Positions 1 to 13,372 of a DNA stretch of 64,000 nt are shown here, piece after piece (position 1 is the stretch's first letter; every line of letters starts with the position of its first letter). The position numbers and the translations under genes are program-made. The stretch is from Cardinalis cardinalis (Eukaryota; Chordata; Aves; Passeriformes; Cardinalidae). The DNA lies in the NCBI GenBank assembly GCA_014549065.1, contig JACDOX010000154.1, forward strand, positions 822,259 to 886,258. The letters are read 5' to 3'. Below the pieces are notes generated by a model. The model was not told the origin of the DNA. It did no database searches and saw nothing but the letters and a program-made list of their open reading frames with translations.

Positions 1-71
1 GAATGGCAGCTCTTGGTGTTCTTACCCTGGGCTTGCCATCAGATTTGGGTGGCTGGAGTGGTGTCAGCGGA

Positions 72-299
72 AGTTTAGGTTGAAAATCAGGAAAAGGTTC
101 TTCTCCCAGAGGGTGTNTGGGCACTGGAACAGCTCTCCAGGGAATGGGCAACATCCCCAAGGTTGCCAGAGCTGCAGGAGCATTTGGACAACGCTCTCAG
201 GGACAGTTTGGAATTGTTGGGGTGTCTGTGCAGGGCCAGGAGCTGGGCTGGATGATCCTTGTGGGTCCATTCCAGCTCAGGACATTCTGAGATTCCATG
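72..299 (+). mobile_element. CR1 LINE fragment
   Basis: Forward 3' UTR fragment of a CR1 subfamily: TTCTTCTCCCAGAGGGTG, GCACTGGAACAGCTC, then GGATGATCCTTGTGGGTCCATTCCAGCTCAGGACATTCTGAGATTCCATG at the 3' end. CR1 3' ends finish in short ATTCTATG-like repeats instead of poly(A), and that ending was used to call orientation throughout the window. Confidence 0.85.
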
Positions 300-2057
300 A
301 AATCCTGCTCTCATCCTTGTGCTCTCAGAGAATCAGGGCTTTTTTCCTTCCCATCTGAACTTTCTCTGTGTTCCCAACACCCAGGAAGGCTCTATCCAAG
401 TACCAACCTGTGTTACCCAGCAGGACTGGCCTAGAAGCAGAAGTGCCTTGGCCTAGACAAAATGTAAATTAGGTCATTTTTTCAGGAACTTCAGGAGTTA
501 CAAGGCTACTGCATTCATTGTTTTGAAAGTTGGACAAACCCTTGTAAAACATATTTACACCTGTCTCCCAAGGCCAATCCTCACAATAAATATTCTTATC
601 AGATCAATAAAATGTCTGGATGGGTGTGGAGGGGATACTGGAATGTGCACAAATGGGGTTTAATGGACATTTCAGGCATTTTCACAGTCCCTGGCACTAC
701 TGATGCAAACCTGGAATAATTTTGTCTGTGGATGTGGACCCAAATCTAGCAGGAATCAGATTAAGACTCAGGTCTGTTCTGTGGGCAGGGAATTGCAAGC
801 AGCTTTCTGCCATCANGAGGCCAATTTTCCTTCACACAATCTGTTATTCTGGAACGCTGAAAATTGTGCAAACTGCATGAAAACACAGGACCAGGTTTGC
901 TGGGGCTGACCAAAGGTCCACCCAGCCCTTTGCTCCCATGGCAGCCACCTGGGCTGGGCCTTAATCTCAGCCTAAACAAGATGAGGTGTGGGAAAAGCCT
1001 GGCTCAAGCCTTCCTTTTTCAGGCAAAACCAGCCAGGTTTGGAGGTAAGGTGACTGGAGTAGGAGATGAGACCTCCAGATTAGAGCAATTCCTTCTTTTT
1101 CAGAAGGTATTGGGAGGGAAAAGACAAGCTCTGGGTGCTGGAAGATTGTGATGTCATTCCGTGTTATCTTCAAAGAATAAAGATGTAGAGAGGAGGTGTT
1201 GTCTTGGAGATTTAGAACGAACTTGAGAGGGAATNTGAGATCCTTCTTTGTGAATCCCTTTGATCCAGCACTTTTCAGACAGTGGAACAGATTTGATGAC
1301 CCACCTGGTTGACCAGGCTGGGATGGAGAGTTCTTGCTCTGGCCAGATTCTCAGTGCCCACTGGCAAATCCCAGCCTCTGGGGGTCTTCCTGTATGTTTT
1401 GGGACATGCACAGCTCAGAGCTTGTGCTGAAGAGCAGAAAATTCCACAATATGAGGATCTGGAGGCACTCCTCAGCAGGATTTGCAAGGCCTTATGGCAT
1501 GGAACAAAGAGAGATTTGGATGCCACAGGGAAGCTTAGCCAGACTGGGGGAAGAATATCCTGAACTCTGCTTGAATGTAGCTGTGGAAAAGGGACAGTTT
1601 TTCAGATTATTTTGCTGCTACAAACCTTTAAAAGTTGTTTGAGAGGCTAAATTCTGATAATGTGAAAAAACCCCAACAGTGAGAANAAAGTAGAACACCC
1701 CCTGTCAGCAACATCCTTTAATCAGGATAAACAGGAACAAAATAATCCTGCCTTTCATAAAACCACAGTTAATTTCTGATCACTGGTAGCATCCTGGATG
1801 TTGTCTTCTGCTGTATTTGGACTCCTGACAGAGAGAGGAGCTGAAAACACTGACTGCCAGGTACTGAAATAATAAAAATAATAAAAAGCTGCCAGGTGAT
1901 GTAAACTTTGGAGAAGGAATTTCCGTGGAGGGGACGTGAGTCAGGACTCTCTGTGCCATCACTGCCAGCAGGCTGCTATGTAGGACACAACGGATTGTGT
2001 TCCCTTCACACCCAATTTGCACCAAAATAGCTCCTCTGGCATCAAAGTCTGAGCTGC

Positions 2058-2096
2058 AGGAGGAGGAAGAGGAGGAGGAGGAGGAGGTGGAGGAGC
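2058..2096 (+). repeat. GGA trinucleotide tract
   Basis: AGGAGGAGGAAGAGGAGGAG-type run of about 39 bp. The Ser-rich minus-strand frame across it is an artefact. Confidence 0.93.
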
Positions 2097-2450
2097 AGAT
2101 CCAGGTGTAGTCACACGGCTGGGAAAAGAGGAGATCCTGGCTTCTCCTCCTTCCTCCTGCTGCCCCCTTCCACAATTCCTTTCCGCATGGTTTGATTCGT
2201 GTGCTGAGCCACTTCAGAGATCTAAATGGGCACAAAATATTGTGGGTTAGTTTTCCACTGATACAATTCCCATGGCAAGTTGTCCAGGAGGCAGCAAGAG
2301 CTCCAGCATTCACCTGGGGAGACTGGGAGAGCTCTGAGCAGGTTCCTTGCAGCAGCACTTGTGCCTTTGGCCAGGGGACACCTCAGCTTGTCATACTGGT
2401 ATATTGATTTTTCCTGTAACTCAATGAATTGTTGGACTCAGAGGTCAAAG

Positions 2451-2850
2451 TGTCATGAAATGTTTTGGGTTGTAAGGGACCTTAAAGCTCGTCTCACTCC
2501 ATTCCCTGCCATGGGAAANGTCCCANAANCCCAGGNTGNTCCAAGCCCTGTCCAGCCTGGCCTGGGACCCTGCCAGGGATCCAGGGGCAGCCACAGCTTC
2601 TCTGGGCAACCTCTGCCAGGGCCTCCCCACCCTCACAGCCAANAATTCCTTCCCAATATCCCANNTAACCCTGACNTCTGGNTGTGGGAAGCCATTCNCT
2701 GTGTCCTGTCCCTCCATCCCTTGTCNNNANTCCCTCTNCAGCTCTCCTGGAGCCCCTTTAGGCNCTGGAAGGGGCTCTGAGCTCTCCCTGGATCCTTNTC
2801 CTCTCCAGNTGAACACCCCCAGCTTGTTGAACTTGGTTNCTGGGCCAATC
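2451..2850 (-). mobile_element. CR1 LINE fragment
   Basis: Reverse copy with many N bases, from GTTTTGGGTTGTAAGGGACCTTAAAG through CCAGGGGCAGCCACAGCTTCTCTGGGCA to TGGAAGGGGCTCTGAGCTCTCCCTGGATCC. Confidence 0.9.
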
Positions 2851-4947
2851 CTCATGGGTCTTCCTTCCTACCCAAATCAGATGGAAATTTGCCTCTGACC
2901 CATTCAGTTCATTCTTTGTGACATTGCTTTCATTCAGCTTTGAATGGGAGAGATTGAAGTCTGAATTCAGACTGCATTCAGGGCATCCTGGAAGNGATTC
3001 CAGGTAAGTGGCCCAATGTCCTGGTACAAATATCGCTCAATTAAGATGTTTTCCATCACATATTCTCTCTTACAAATGTGGATGTTTTATTGATGCAGAG
3101 CTAAATCAAGTATCTGCCATCACTACACTCTCTTCCTCCACTCCCAGCTGGCATTTCATGCAGCACATATTGCAGTTTTCTTTTTGAACAGAAGCCTTTT
3201 CATCTACTGGAAAGCAGAAAAATGCCATAGGTGACATAGTTTAGCAGCATTAATCACATTAAATCTGTCTGAACTGCTGCAGATGGGAAAAAAAAAAAGT
3301 TCTGTTTGCATGTCAGGGCTCCAGGAAAACTGATTTTCCTTTCAGAGATGAGAACTGCATTTTCCTTTCATTTAGTTTAAAGAGAACAGAAACTTGGGTC
3401 TGGAAAAGATTCCCTGGGTCAGCTAATGTGGTTCCTTGTTATTCTAAGCAACTATCTCATGGAATCCTTCCCATAAAAATGGATCAAGTACCATTTAACA
3501 CTTGGTGAGGTTTTTCTCCCAGATATTCCCGTTGTGAGGGGAATAACCTCATTTATCTGAGAGTAGAAGATTTTGGTTGTAATGTTTTTTTATTTAATTT
3601 CCNCGTGTCTTCATGGCCAATTGAGCCACAGCTGTGGTTCAGATTCTCTCTCCAACCCTTTCCACATCTGCTGGTTGCTCATGGGCCTTGGACAGGGGAC
3701 AGAAATGCTTTGGAGTACTGGGATAACATGGAATGGCAATTCTGCTTTGCCAGATGGTGCCATTTTTTAGGAGAAAACTGTCAGTCATTGCCTGTTGGAC
3801 TTATTCCTTGTGCCAAGCCCTACAACAAAGCTGATAATGGATGATTGGGGAGGTTGAAACCACAGAGGATTTAGGGATTTTCTCGCATTGGAGCTTGAGT
3901 GAGCTTTTCGTTGGTGCAGGAGTTGAGGCTGTGGATTCCCAACACAGCANAAATATGAGGATGGAGCAATGAACAGGCACCAGGATGGGGTGAATTGTCC
4001 TGAAGTTTAATGATAGAATCACTGGAAAAGACCTCTGTGATCATCCAGTCATAATGCTCTGCTGCCAAAGGAGCAGGGGAGAGGTTCAGTGGCAGAATCC
4101 TGGGAGATCCTTGGGCTTGCCAAAAAAACCTTACTTTGACAGCCAGTTTGATCCCAAAATCTTGGAAATCTTCCTTTGGAAATCTTTCCAAAATCTTGGA
4201 AAGATTCAGCACCCTGCCACTCTGAGGTTGGCTGATGCAGGTTCTGGTTCAGCAGCACAGTGGAGATCAGCTCCTAAGGCTTAGAGATATTGTGGAGTTA
4301 GAAATCACCTAATTCTGAAAGATTTATCTGCAAAATATCATCCAGTGGGAGAAGATGGATGGAAATGCCACGGCCAAAGTGCCATCCAAATGACAAATGA
4401 CTGAAGACTGCTCACCCCAGCTCATGTCATCAGCAGATAAATTAGTGGAATAATGTTTTCAGCTGCTTGATAATGTACAGGTGGAAGAAAAAAAAGGCAG
4501 CACAACAGCGCTAATTAATATGAAACAGATTAAGAGATGCCCCAAACAGCCTCAGAAATTGTGCAGTGATGTGAATAAACCGTGTAGGAAATGCTCTGGA
4601 CAGTCCCAGCCTGCCAGCCTGCTGTGGTTAATGTCCATGTCTCTATCCAAGAGATTTCTTGGATGATTCTGTCCCTGGATTCTACTTGCCTCATTAAGAG
4701 GTGCTTCATGGGAGAGGGTTGAAGGGCAGAGCTTGGTTTCATCCATGGCATTAATTACACATACTTTTAATCTGCTTTTGGAGACAGGTTGGCCATGTGC
4801 AAACTGCACTTGGGAATAATCCCTGGCCCCCCATCTTTGAAACTGTGCTGGGAAAGGATGGGAAGGGGAGTTAGTGGGATAAAAACATGCTGTGGGCTGC
4901 TCTAAACCCTTTCAGTTCCGATTATGTTGTTCTTCTGCCTGTGCCCA

Positions 4948-5116
4948 TCACTGAGGTTGGAAAAGCCCTCCAAGACCTCTGAGTCCAGCCATTCCCCAGT
5001 GCTTCCAAGGCCACCACTGATCCATGTCCTCAAGTGCCACATCCATGTGGCTTTTAAATCCCTCCAAGGATGGGGATTCCCCCACTGTCCTGGGCAGTGC
5101 AACCCTTTCAAGGGCC
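4948..5116 (-). mobile_element. CR1 LINE fragment
   Basis: Reverse copy of the subfamily with GAGGTTGGAAAAGCCCTCCAAGA and GTGCCACATCCATGTGGCTTTTAAATCCCTCCA. Confidence 0.85.
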
Positions 5117-5769
5117 TTTATAGCTTTTTTTTTTTTCTTCTAATAGTTGAAGATTTTGCTTTTCGTGCCTGGATTTAAATCTTCGTTTTCAATCCATTTT
5201 TGAGTGCTCGACTCTTGACGATCAAGAATTGGTTTTTTATGATCTTGGTTGTTTTTTCATGGTTTTCCAATCCTCTTCATATTGATCTTGGAGCTGTTGG
5301 CACTTCCAAGTGGCTGGAACTTGCAGGAGATGGGTGAGGTAGTGGGGGCCTGGAATAAGGAATATTTGGCTCCTGTCTTAATGGAAAAGGAGAACCTGGC
5401 AGTGTAGACATCAACCACAATAATTCCTTGAAATATGCTGGCATAAATAATCAAAGCCTTTGCAAAATTCTTGTAAGCAAGAAAAGACAACCAGGTCTAC
5501 ATGGAACTGCTGGAAAGTTGGAACTGCTGGAAAGTCAGCAGGAAATTTGCTGGAAGTCTGAAGTCAGAGAATTTAACAAGAGTTTTGATATCTGTTCTGT
5601 GTCAAAAGAGAACGTTGCATTGAATGGAGCTCACAGGGCTCTGGTTTAGGCAAGAGAATGTAACTCTTGTATTTGGAGTGGAAAACAGCAAGGCTGGAAG
5701 ACATGGGAAAAGATTGGGAAAATATCCATTGGGAAAGCTGGAAATGGAGCTGCTTCTGCTGTGGGACAG

Positions 5770-6024
5770 TAGGATGACTGAGAGAGTTGGGGTGTCCAGC
5801 CTGGAAAAGAAAAGGCTCCAGGGAGACCTGAGAACTCTTTCAATGCCTAAATGGGTTCCAAGAGGGTGATTGAACAATACTAAGTGCAGGACCCAGTTTA
5901 CACGTGTGATAGAATGAATTATTTTGGAAAAATCTGGTGAAATGAGTGTTAATTGCCACGGTGGGGGAGTTGGAACTAAATGATCCTTAAGTCCCTTCCC
6001 ACCAGAACCACTCCATGATTCTAT
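5770..6024 (+). mobile_element. CR1 LINE fragment, diverged centre
   Basis: Forward: GGTGTCCAGCCTGGAAAAGA, a diverged middle, then CCTTAAGTCCCTTCCCACCAGAACCACTCCATGATTCTAT. Confidence 0.7.
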
Positions 6025-6735
6025 TTCCAGCACCTCTCCTCTGCAAACACCTCAGAGTTTCAACCTACAGAATCCATTTATTCTATGTTTGGTTCAGCTT
6101 CTTCAGGAGAATCACAGTCCTTCATGGGAACTTGATTACCTCATTTCTAGAAGTCAACCCCGGATCCAAATAAGAGCATTTTTTGATTCTTGTCTTATTT
6201 TATGGCTCTGGATGTACAGAAGGGGTTAAATCTCTCTCCCCATCCTGCACACACACGAAGAGCCCAACACAACCCTTTGTTCCATGTGTCTGCTTGGCAA
6301 CTTGGGAGAGTTTTGCTGGCATGTGGGAGAGGCCTGCAGGAGTCAAGTGCAGCATTAATGTGAGTTCCCAGTGGCTTCGGGGGAAGCTCATTACTGACCT
6401 GGCTTCGGCGTCTTCATTTACAGTAACGCTTTAAATATTTAATCCACCTCTCCTTCTTTCCTGTCATGGGCCATTTTCCCTCAATTGATTCCTTGTTTGG
6501 GGTGGGGGGGGCAAGGATGGCTGGAATGCATTTATGGTAGTGGAATTCTATAAATTATCCTCATTAAGAGACCTGGTAACAACAGGGCAGCGTGGGATTA
6601 GTCGAAGTCTTGTGTTGCAGTTTTTGGCCTCAGGTTCCCAAAGCACTTCAGAGGCACTTGTTGGGTAAAGGTGAGGAGCAAAGCTTTGCTGAAAGTTTAA
6701 AAACCAGAGGGAAGAGAAGTGGAAGGCTGGCAGGA

Positions 6736-6905
6736 GAATCATGGAGTGGTTTGGGTTGGAAGGAACCTGAAAGACCAACCTGTTCCCATCCTCCCACCAC
6801 GGACAGGGACAACTTCCACTATCCCAGGTGGCTCCAGCCTGGTCTTGGACACTTCCAGGGATCCAGGGGCAGCCACAGCTTTTCTGGGCAACCTGCGCCA
6901 GTTCC
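6736..6905 (-). mobile_element. CR1 LINE fragment
   Basis: Reverse 3' end with AATCATGGAGTGGTTTGGGTTGGAAGGAACC and GATCCAGGGGCAGCCACAGC. Confidence 0.9.
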
Positions 6906-7496
6906 TTATCAGTTTTCCCACCATGGTCTTCATGGCTGTATCTCCTGGGACTCCTCCCCAGGTCAGGCAATGCCACAGCTCCCACGTGGTCAGGCAGTGC
7001 CCTCATATCGCACAATTCAGCTCTGCTGCAAGCACAGATGTTGCAACATCTGCCTTACCAAGCAGGCACATAGAGGGACAGGCAGGGAAGGGACCTGCCC
7101 CAGCCTCTCATTCTGCAGCCTCATAAATCGTGAGTTGACTTTACAGGATCACAAATCAATTTTTCCCCAAGACAATTTTTTTTGGTGATATTTTTAGTGA
7201 GATCTCTAAGCCTCTCTTTGTAATCCCCATGAAATCAGCATCAGGCAGGATGTGAAGAGAGGAAAATNATGAAAACAGTATCACACCTCTGGGGCTGTAA
7301 AGGGGTCTTGGAATGCAGTTTGGCCTTGTTCTTGATGACCACAAGATCTCTTTATGAACCCTATAAAGAAAGANATGGGGGGGATTTGCCTTTCACCAAG
7401 CCAGGCTCAGAGAAGAGAATAAAACCCTTCAGTAGCTGGGGGCAAATGCTTTTAATGGGCAGGAAAAATGGGGTTTCAGCAANTGTACTCTGAAAG

Positions 7497-7605
7497 AGAA
7501 TCACAGAATGTTTTAGTTTGGGAGGGACATTAAGGATCATCAGTTCCAGCCCCTGCCATGGCTCCACAAGACCACATTGCTCAAAGCCCCATCCAGCCTG
7601 GAGAG
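7497..7605 (-). mobile_element. CR1 LINE fragment
   Basis: Short reverse 3' end: AGAATCACAGAATGTTTTAG to CAAAGCCCCATCCAGCCTGGAG. Confidence 0.8.
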
Positions 7606-8959
7606 GACAACAAAAATATTAAAAAGAAATCAAATCCCTTGCACATTTCCTCACTGTTACTGATTTTAATTTATCAATCAGACAAGAAATGCTCAGGTGT
7701 GTCAGANATGCAGCATCTGTGTTTGCACTGCCAATCTTAAATCTGGTGTCCTCAGTTAGCTGGAACAACAAATTAAAAGAAAACACCCCCAANCCTGACC
7801 TGTTCCTTGATGGCTCAGCATGAAGCACTATCCCACAAGTGGCACAAGAGTTTTTCTGCAAATACCACTGATCCAGCAGAGAAGAAAGAGAAAGCCAGGT
7901 TCATGCTCCGTGGAAAGAGGGTATTTTCATTTCAAGGAACATTTATTTTCATCACAATACCTGGTAATACCACCCATTATTACACAGCTAAAATGCTCAG
8001 CCTTTGAACCCAGAAAATGGTGTAGGACTCGAGGACCAGGCTCTGTCCAACTCCATTTGTGCTGCCACAATTTAAGCAGGGATTTGAGGAGTGGGCTCTG
8101 AATACCCACAAATTGCAGAACAAACACTGCTNCTGTCATTATTGATGGTTTGTGTCCTTGATACAAGTGCTGCATCTCAAGGAGAGGAGTATTCATGGAT
8201 GGTCCAGTGCTGACTTTCTTGGAACCCTTCATTTCAGTTTTGTTTGGTGAGTGCTGCAGGCTTTGAATGAAGATGCAACATTTCATTTACTCCCCTCTTT
8301 TCTTCCCTGGAAGCTGTCAAAGGATGAGAGCTGTGATTGTAATTGAAAACATCCCAACAAAGCCTCAAAATTATTATAACTGAAATTAAAAAATGTTATT
8401 CTTTAACTACTGTTAGGCTTCACCTTGAAAAACCATGCCTGACCTTCAAAGAGGAATTTCATGGCTAATAGTAAGAAGAATTTGATAATTTAGCAGATGT
8501 TGACCATTCCTTTCCCTGGGTGGTCACAAAGAAACCTCAGCCTTCTAATTGAAAATGTGATTTGCTTTGACCTGGAATCACACTGAGGAATTCTGGCACC
8601 TCAGTCTTGCCAGTGGAGCTGGATGCTCCCCATTTTAGGGATGTCTGACAGTTCCTCTCAGAAGCCTCTTCCCTCAGTTGATTGATACTTCAGCAAACAT
8701 TAATTTGGGGTGGGGGGGGTGACATTTTCTGTGCCAGTTTTCTGCCTCCTCAGACTGATATTTTTAAAGTTCCAGCCAAAATTGTTGGGAGCAGGAAGCT
8801 GGAGAAAAACATGTTGTTTTCAATTCTAAAATATTTCTCCCAGCCTGTCTACAAGAGGCTTTGGTACCTCCCTGCTGCAGAGCAGGGATCTGAATTTCAG
8901 GAAGGAGGCGTTTTTTGCGCATATCCTGCTTTTTTTTTTTTGCTTTTTTTTTTTTTTTT

Positions 8960-9033
8960 ATCTCCCAGTGGAAATTTCCCTGGCTTTTCTTTTTTTTTTT
9001 TTATCTCCCAGTGGAAATTTCCCTGGCTTTTCT
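8960..9033 (+). repeat. Tandem duplication, 43-bp unit with poly-T
   Basis: ATCTCCCAGTGGAAATTTCCCTGGCTTTTCT occurs at 8960-8990 and again at 9003-9033, each copy preceded by a T run. A replication-slippage duplication anchored in poly-T is likely. Confidence 0.95.
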
Positions 9034-9561
9034 TAATTTATAGACGTTAAAAAAACTCAAAAAAAAACCCCCAAAACAACCAAGACACATTTGGGAGAGA
9101 TGTCACAGCATTTAAAAGCTGAAGCCCTCAAGAGATGCTGCAGGGGGATGTGTTGTGCTGCTCTGGCTGTGTCTGCTCCAGCACCACGGTGTCTTTCCCA
9201 AGAAGACAGGGGTGATCCTTCCCATCCTGGCTGATGTTTGCTCTTTAAAAATTTGGGAGCCAGGGTCTCCTGGGGGTTTTAAGTGATTTTAAAGTGATGG
9301 GGGACAAGCTGCCCTGCTAGAAGGCAAAAAAATGAAAAAAATAAATCAAATTTTGAGGGGGAAAGAAAGAGAATGTTGGGACAAAGAGAGGGGAACAAGA
9401 GAGGAGATGAGGGAAAAATGTTTTAGGGCTGCTCAGAGACATTGGAGGGGGAGATGGGGCCAGGGGAGCCAGACCCTGGTGATGAAAGGGAAAAATATTT
9501 CCCATTTCTTGGCCCAAGGACTGTTTATCACACCACAAGCCAGCAGGGTGACAATTTAAAT

Positions 9562-9657
9562 CATGGAATCATTGCATCCCAGCATGGCTTGGGTTGGAAG
9601 GGACCTCAAAGGCCGCCAATTCCAAGCCCTGCTACGGGCAGGGACACCTTCCATTAT
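9562..9657 (-). mobile_element. CR1 LINE fragment
   Basis: Reverse 3' end: ATCATGGAATCATTGCATCC, GGCTTGGGTTGGAAGGGACCTC, GGGCAGGGACACCTTCC. Confidence 0.85.
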
Positions 9658-9962
9658 ACACAGCTGCATCCCTTCTCCTTTTCCCTGTTTTTAGCATCCC
9701 TATCACAGCACGTGATCCTGCAGCTCCTCATTTCCCAGGGAACACAGCTTGGAGCACAAGGGCCCTGTCAAACTCCCCANAACAAAGTGCTTGGTGGTGG
9801 ATTCCATCACCCCAGCAATCCCAGGGAACATCCCCTTCTGCAGCGTCAGGTGTTAGAGAAGGAGCAAGACACACTCAGAGAGAGGGGAAAAAGAAAGGAA
9901 ATCAAGCTGCTTTCATGGATTCTTTGTAATTATTTTTCCCCCTGTTGTTCAGAATTCTAGTT

Positions 9963-9973
9963 AAAAAAAAAAG

Positions 9974-10019
<46 letters not shown>
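9963..10019 (+). repeat. Poly(A) tract
   Basis: 57 bases of A with one G. No clear retrotransposon body lies to its left, so it is listed as a simple repeat. Confidence 0.95.
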
Positions 10020-10021
<2 letters not shown>

Positions 10022-10772
10022 AAGGAAAAGAGGGCTCTAACATTTACTGGCAGTAATCATTGCACCATCTGCTCCGGGAGCTGCTTCCAGAACACACGTT
10101 CTCAGCTGCTGAGCAGTCAGCTCCCCATCCCTTCCTCTCAGAGACAGGGATGCCAGCAGTTCCTAAACTGTAACAGCATGAACAAGCCTTTTTATTTTTT
10201 TTNCCCCCCTCCTCTTTTCCCCTTTCAGTTGCTGGATTTTTTTTTTTTTAATAGGGCAAGAGAGTTTGGATTTTTCACCACATTGTTTTTAAGACTGAGC
10301 TCTTCCTGATTTGAGGTTCTTCATCTGAGCACGTGCTGGTGGTAAAATTTTGGATAATTTTAGTATTTTAATATTTCAGGGTGCCCCAAGGGAGGTTGCT
10401 TTGTGGCAGAGCTTCACTGGGCTGCTTTCAAGGATGGATTTATCCCATGTTTCTTCTGAGGGGAGGCTTTCCTGGTGGAGGATCCCCTCCCACCTGGGCA
10501 TGGGCATCTCTGATTTCTGCTCTCGTGGTCCATAACTGAGCTCAACTCCAAATTCTTCCCCTTCTCTTCTGCATGCAAAGTCAGCACTGAGCTGTTCAAT
10601 ATCCCTGCCTTCCTCAGACATCCCAAATCCATCAGGGAATCACAGGATATGAACCAGGAGGAGATTCCTGGCTGAAACTTGCCCGCTCTGTGCTCCTGCA
10701 TTGCTGCCCTTTGGCTGGTGGGGAGCAGANGCTCTTAAGGAAATATATGACCAATTTTGAGGGCAGGGGGGA

Positions 10773-10804
10773 CATTAATTAGCTAGGGCATTAATTAGCT
10801 ACCC
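10773..10804 (+). repeat. 16-bp direct duplication
   Basis: CATTAATTAGCTAGGG is followed at once by CATTAATTAGCTACCC. Confidence 0.9.
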
Positions 10805-11292
10805 CATCCTGTCCTAGGATGCTTCTGTGTCATTGACTCTCCAGTCTGTGGCTCTTGAGCCCTCTGTTGTTGTTTCTCTCGGCAATATCAACCCACGGTC
10901 TCTGTTTGCAGATTTAAATTCAGGAATGAAAAAACATCCCTCAGTTCAAGCCCCTCTTCAGCCCTCCCACTGCAGAGCCAACACTTCCCAAAGAAATGAG
11001 GCAGAGTGGATGCAGAGCCCATTAGGCCTGTCCCAGGAGGCAGGGATCTATGGCTTACAGATGTGCTCACGGAGAGAAATCTGCATTAGGGAAAAGAATT
11101 CCTGCTTGACCGGCGGATCTGTGCTAAACCAAACGACTGGAGGTGCAGCTTTGCAGGGAGAAGGGACTCTGTGGGATGGCTCTGTGTGATTTTATCTGGG
11201 TTTCTCTGCAGCAAGAGCAGATTTACTCCTTTACAAGNCAGAGAAATGGGATTTCTCCCTCAGCCTCGTGCACTCTCTCTCCAGCTGGATGG

Positions 11293-11413
11293 GTGTTTTC
11301 CCATCCAGAAATCAGGGCTGGGGTTTTTTTTGGATCAGCATTTGATCCAGNGGAATAGTTGTTTTCACAACTGGAAATCAGGGTTGGGTTTTTTGGGGAT
11401 CAGCATTTGATCT
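11293..11413 (+). repeat. Imperfect tandem duplication, period about 66 bp
   Basis: AAATCAGGGCTGGGGTTTTTTTTGGATCAGCATTTGATC at about 11309 recurs with few changes at about 11375. The bases before each copy (GTTTTCcCAtCC, GTTTTCaCAaCT) are also related. Confidence 0.88.
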
Positions 11414-13316
11414 GTAAAGAACATCACAGAGCCTGGAGCCTCAAAAGCACTTTGGGAATCTCCCTTATTCCTCAAGGCATTGCCTGTGTGCACAAGCCTC
11501 TGGATTTTCATAGGCTATGACAGTCCCATCAGTTCTCTGCTGCCATTTAAAAAAATACAAGTTTCTGGGGTCAAATGGGTCAGATAGATGATTTATAAAA
11601 AAAATATCCTCCTCCTAAAAGGGGATGGTGACACAGGATAGATCAGAAGGTGGACAGAAGTAGTTGGGAAGACAAGAAATGGAAGATAAAATGAGGAAGC
11701 AGGGAAATGAGAAAAGTGGGAAAATGTTTGGAGCTGAAAGGACTCCCAAATATTGGTGCCCATTTCAAATATTCCCTCTGCAAGGCAACCCATCCATTGA
11801 CCTCCTGTTGCTGGTAATGGAGACAGGAGCTCCCCATAGTCCTATTGTTCCTCCCCAAATGATTCTTAGATGTAGGGCTGTCTGGTAAAGGGGAAGAGGA
11901 AGATTCCTTGCAGGATGGCTGATTTTTAGGACTAAAATCTCTTTCATACCCAGGGATGGGCAGGTGCTGGTGCTGTCACTGGGTGAGTGGCTGTGTCACA
12001 GTCAGCCATGGGACACAAAGCACTGCTTGCTGAAGAGAATGAGGAACAGTCCATGCTTGGGAGGTTGGGAAAGAACAAACTGAATGACCTCATTCCTTCC
12101 ATGGATGCACAGATGCCACAAGTGGGGATTAAGGGCAGCAGATTTGAGACCATCCGTGGTGTCAGGCACTGTGGGAGAGGCCATGCTGACTTGTGAACTT
12201 GGATCTGTCGCTTGGACGAGGGTGGGAAATCCTTTCATGTGTTTTTTCCTGCCCATTCCAAGTTCTCTGGGTGGTGGCAACCCCNTGGCTCCCCCTGGAG
12301 AAAGGACAGCATGGCAGGGCTGGCAGCTGCTGGTGCCTTGATCACAGCGAGCNCCTGGACCAAGCGCCCTCAGTTCCTTCCAAAATCCCTCCCAGGACCC
12401 CCACAGAGATGGACACAAGGAGGCAGCCAAAGGGAAGCAGTTGTTCTCCAAAGGAAGGAGTCAAGGGGTGTTGCTAATGCTGGGACTCCTCAGAGCAACA
12501 NGTCCTGGGGCAGCTGCTGTGCCAGGAGAGGCGCCGAGCCACGCGNGGCTCCTCCAAATGCTCCGTTGGCTTCAAGAAAGAAAAAGGCAGGGGACAGGGC
12601 AGAGACCCCAGTGCAGGTGGGGAGGTGTTTTGGGGAGCCTCATCACTTCTTATACTTGCTGTAACAGCCTATAAATGAACAATTTNGAGGTTTCATAACG
12701 CTCTTAATTAGGACAAACTTAAAAAGGACCACTTGGCATCCTTGGTGGTGGAAGCCATGTGCTACCTGCAGCAGGCCAAGTCCAAAATGAAACTGATTTT
12801 TCTCTCTTACCTACATTCTGCATTCAGGCAGCTGCTCCTAACAGGTGCTNGCTCTCTTCCTAGCAGATGGTGACAAAAAAATGGGTTTGTTGGCAGGTTC
12901 TGCCACGGAGCAGCCTTCTTATCACACATATTGATGTGTATACAAACACACACGTGTTATCAGGTGTTGGGTTTCAAAAGGAATTCTCCTTCTGAGGGAA
13001 GGTCACTCACATGGNGGGTTTAGCCAGGATGGTCTGTGCCTGTCTGTTTTGTTCCCTGGGTCTAAAGGCATTTGGGGACTTTGCTGCCACGTCAAAACCC
13101 CACAAAAATTTGGCCATTAGTTCAGATCTCCTGGTGTATCTGAAGGTGTTTTAGGAGAAACATGTGGTGTTAGGCTGTGTCCNTTCATATCTATCATAAA
13201 TCCTTAATTGCCTAAATAGCAATTAACTCCAAAAGAGGCANGTTTTAGGTAGNGAATACCCTGATGTTTTTCTCCTTNCTCTTGGTTGTGGAAATACAAT
13301 AGAAGTGCAGAAATCA

Positions 13317-13372
13317 GAGTAGGATATGTTGGAAGGGATCTTAAGGATCATCTCATTTCAAGGATCTCTCTC
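13317..13372 (-). mobile_element. CR1 LINE 3'-end remnant
   Basis: Short match to the reverse 3' end: ATGTTGGAAGGGATCTTAAGGATCATCTCATT. Confidence 0.5.

Noticed and set aside
1780..2358. 192-residue minus-strand frame with a poly-Ser tract
   Set aside because: The Ser tract is the GGA repeat read in reverse, and the rest shows no family resemblance or exon context.
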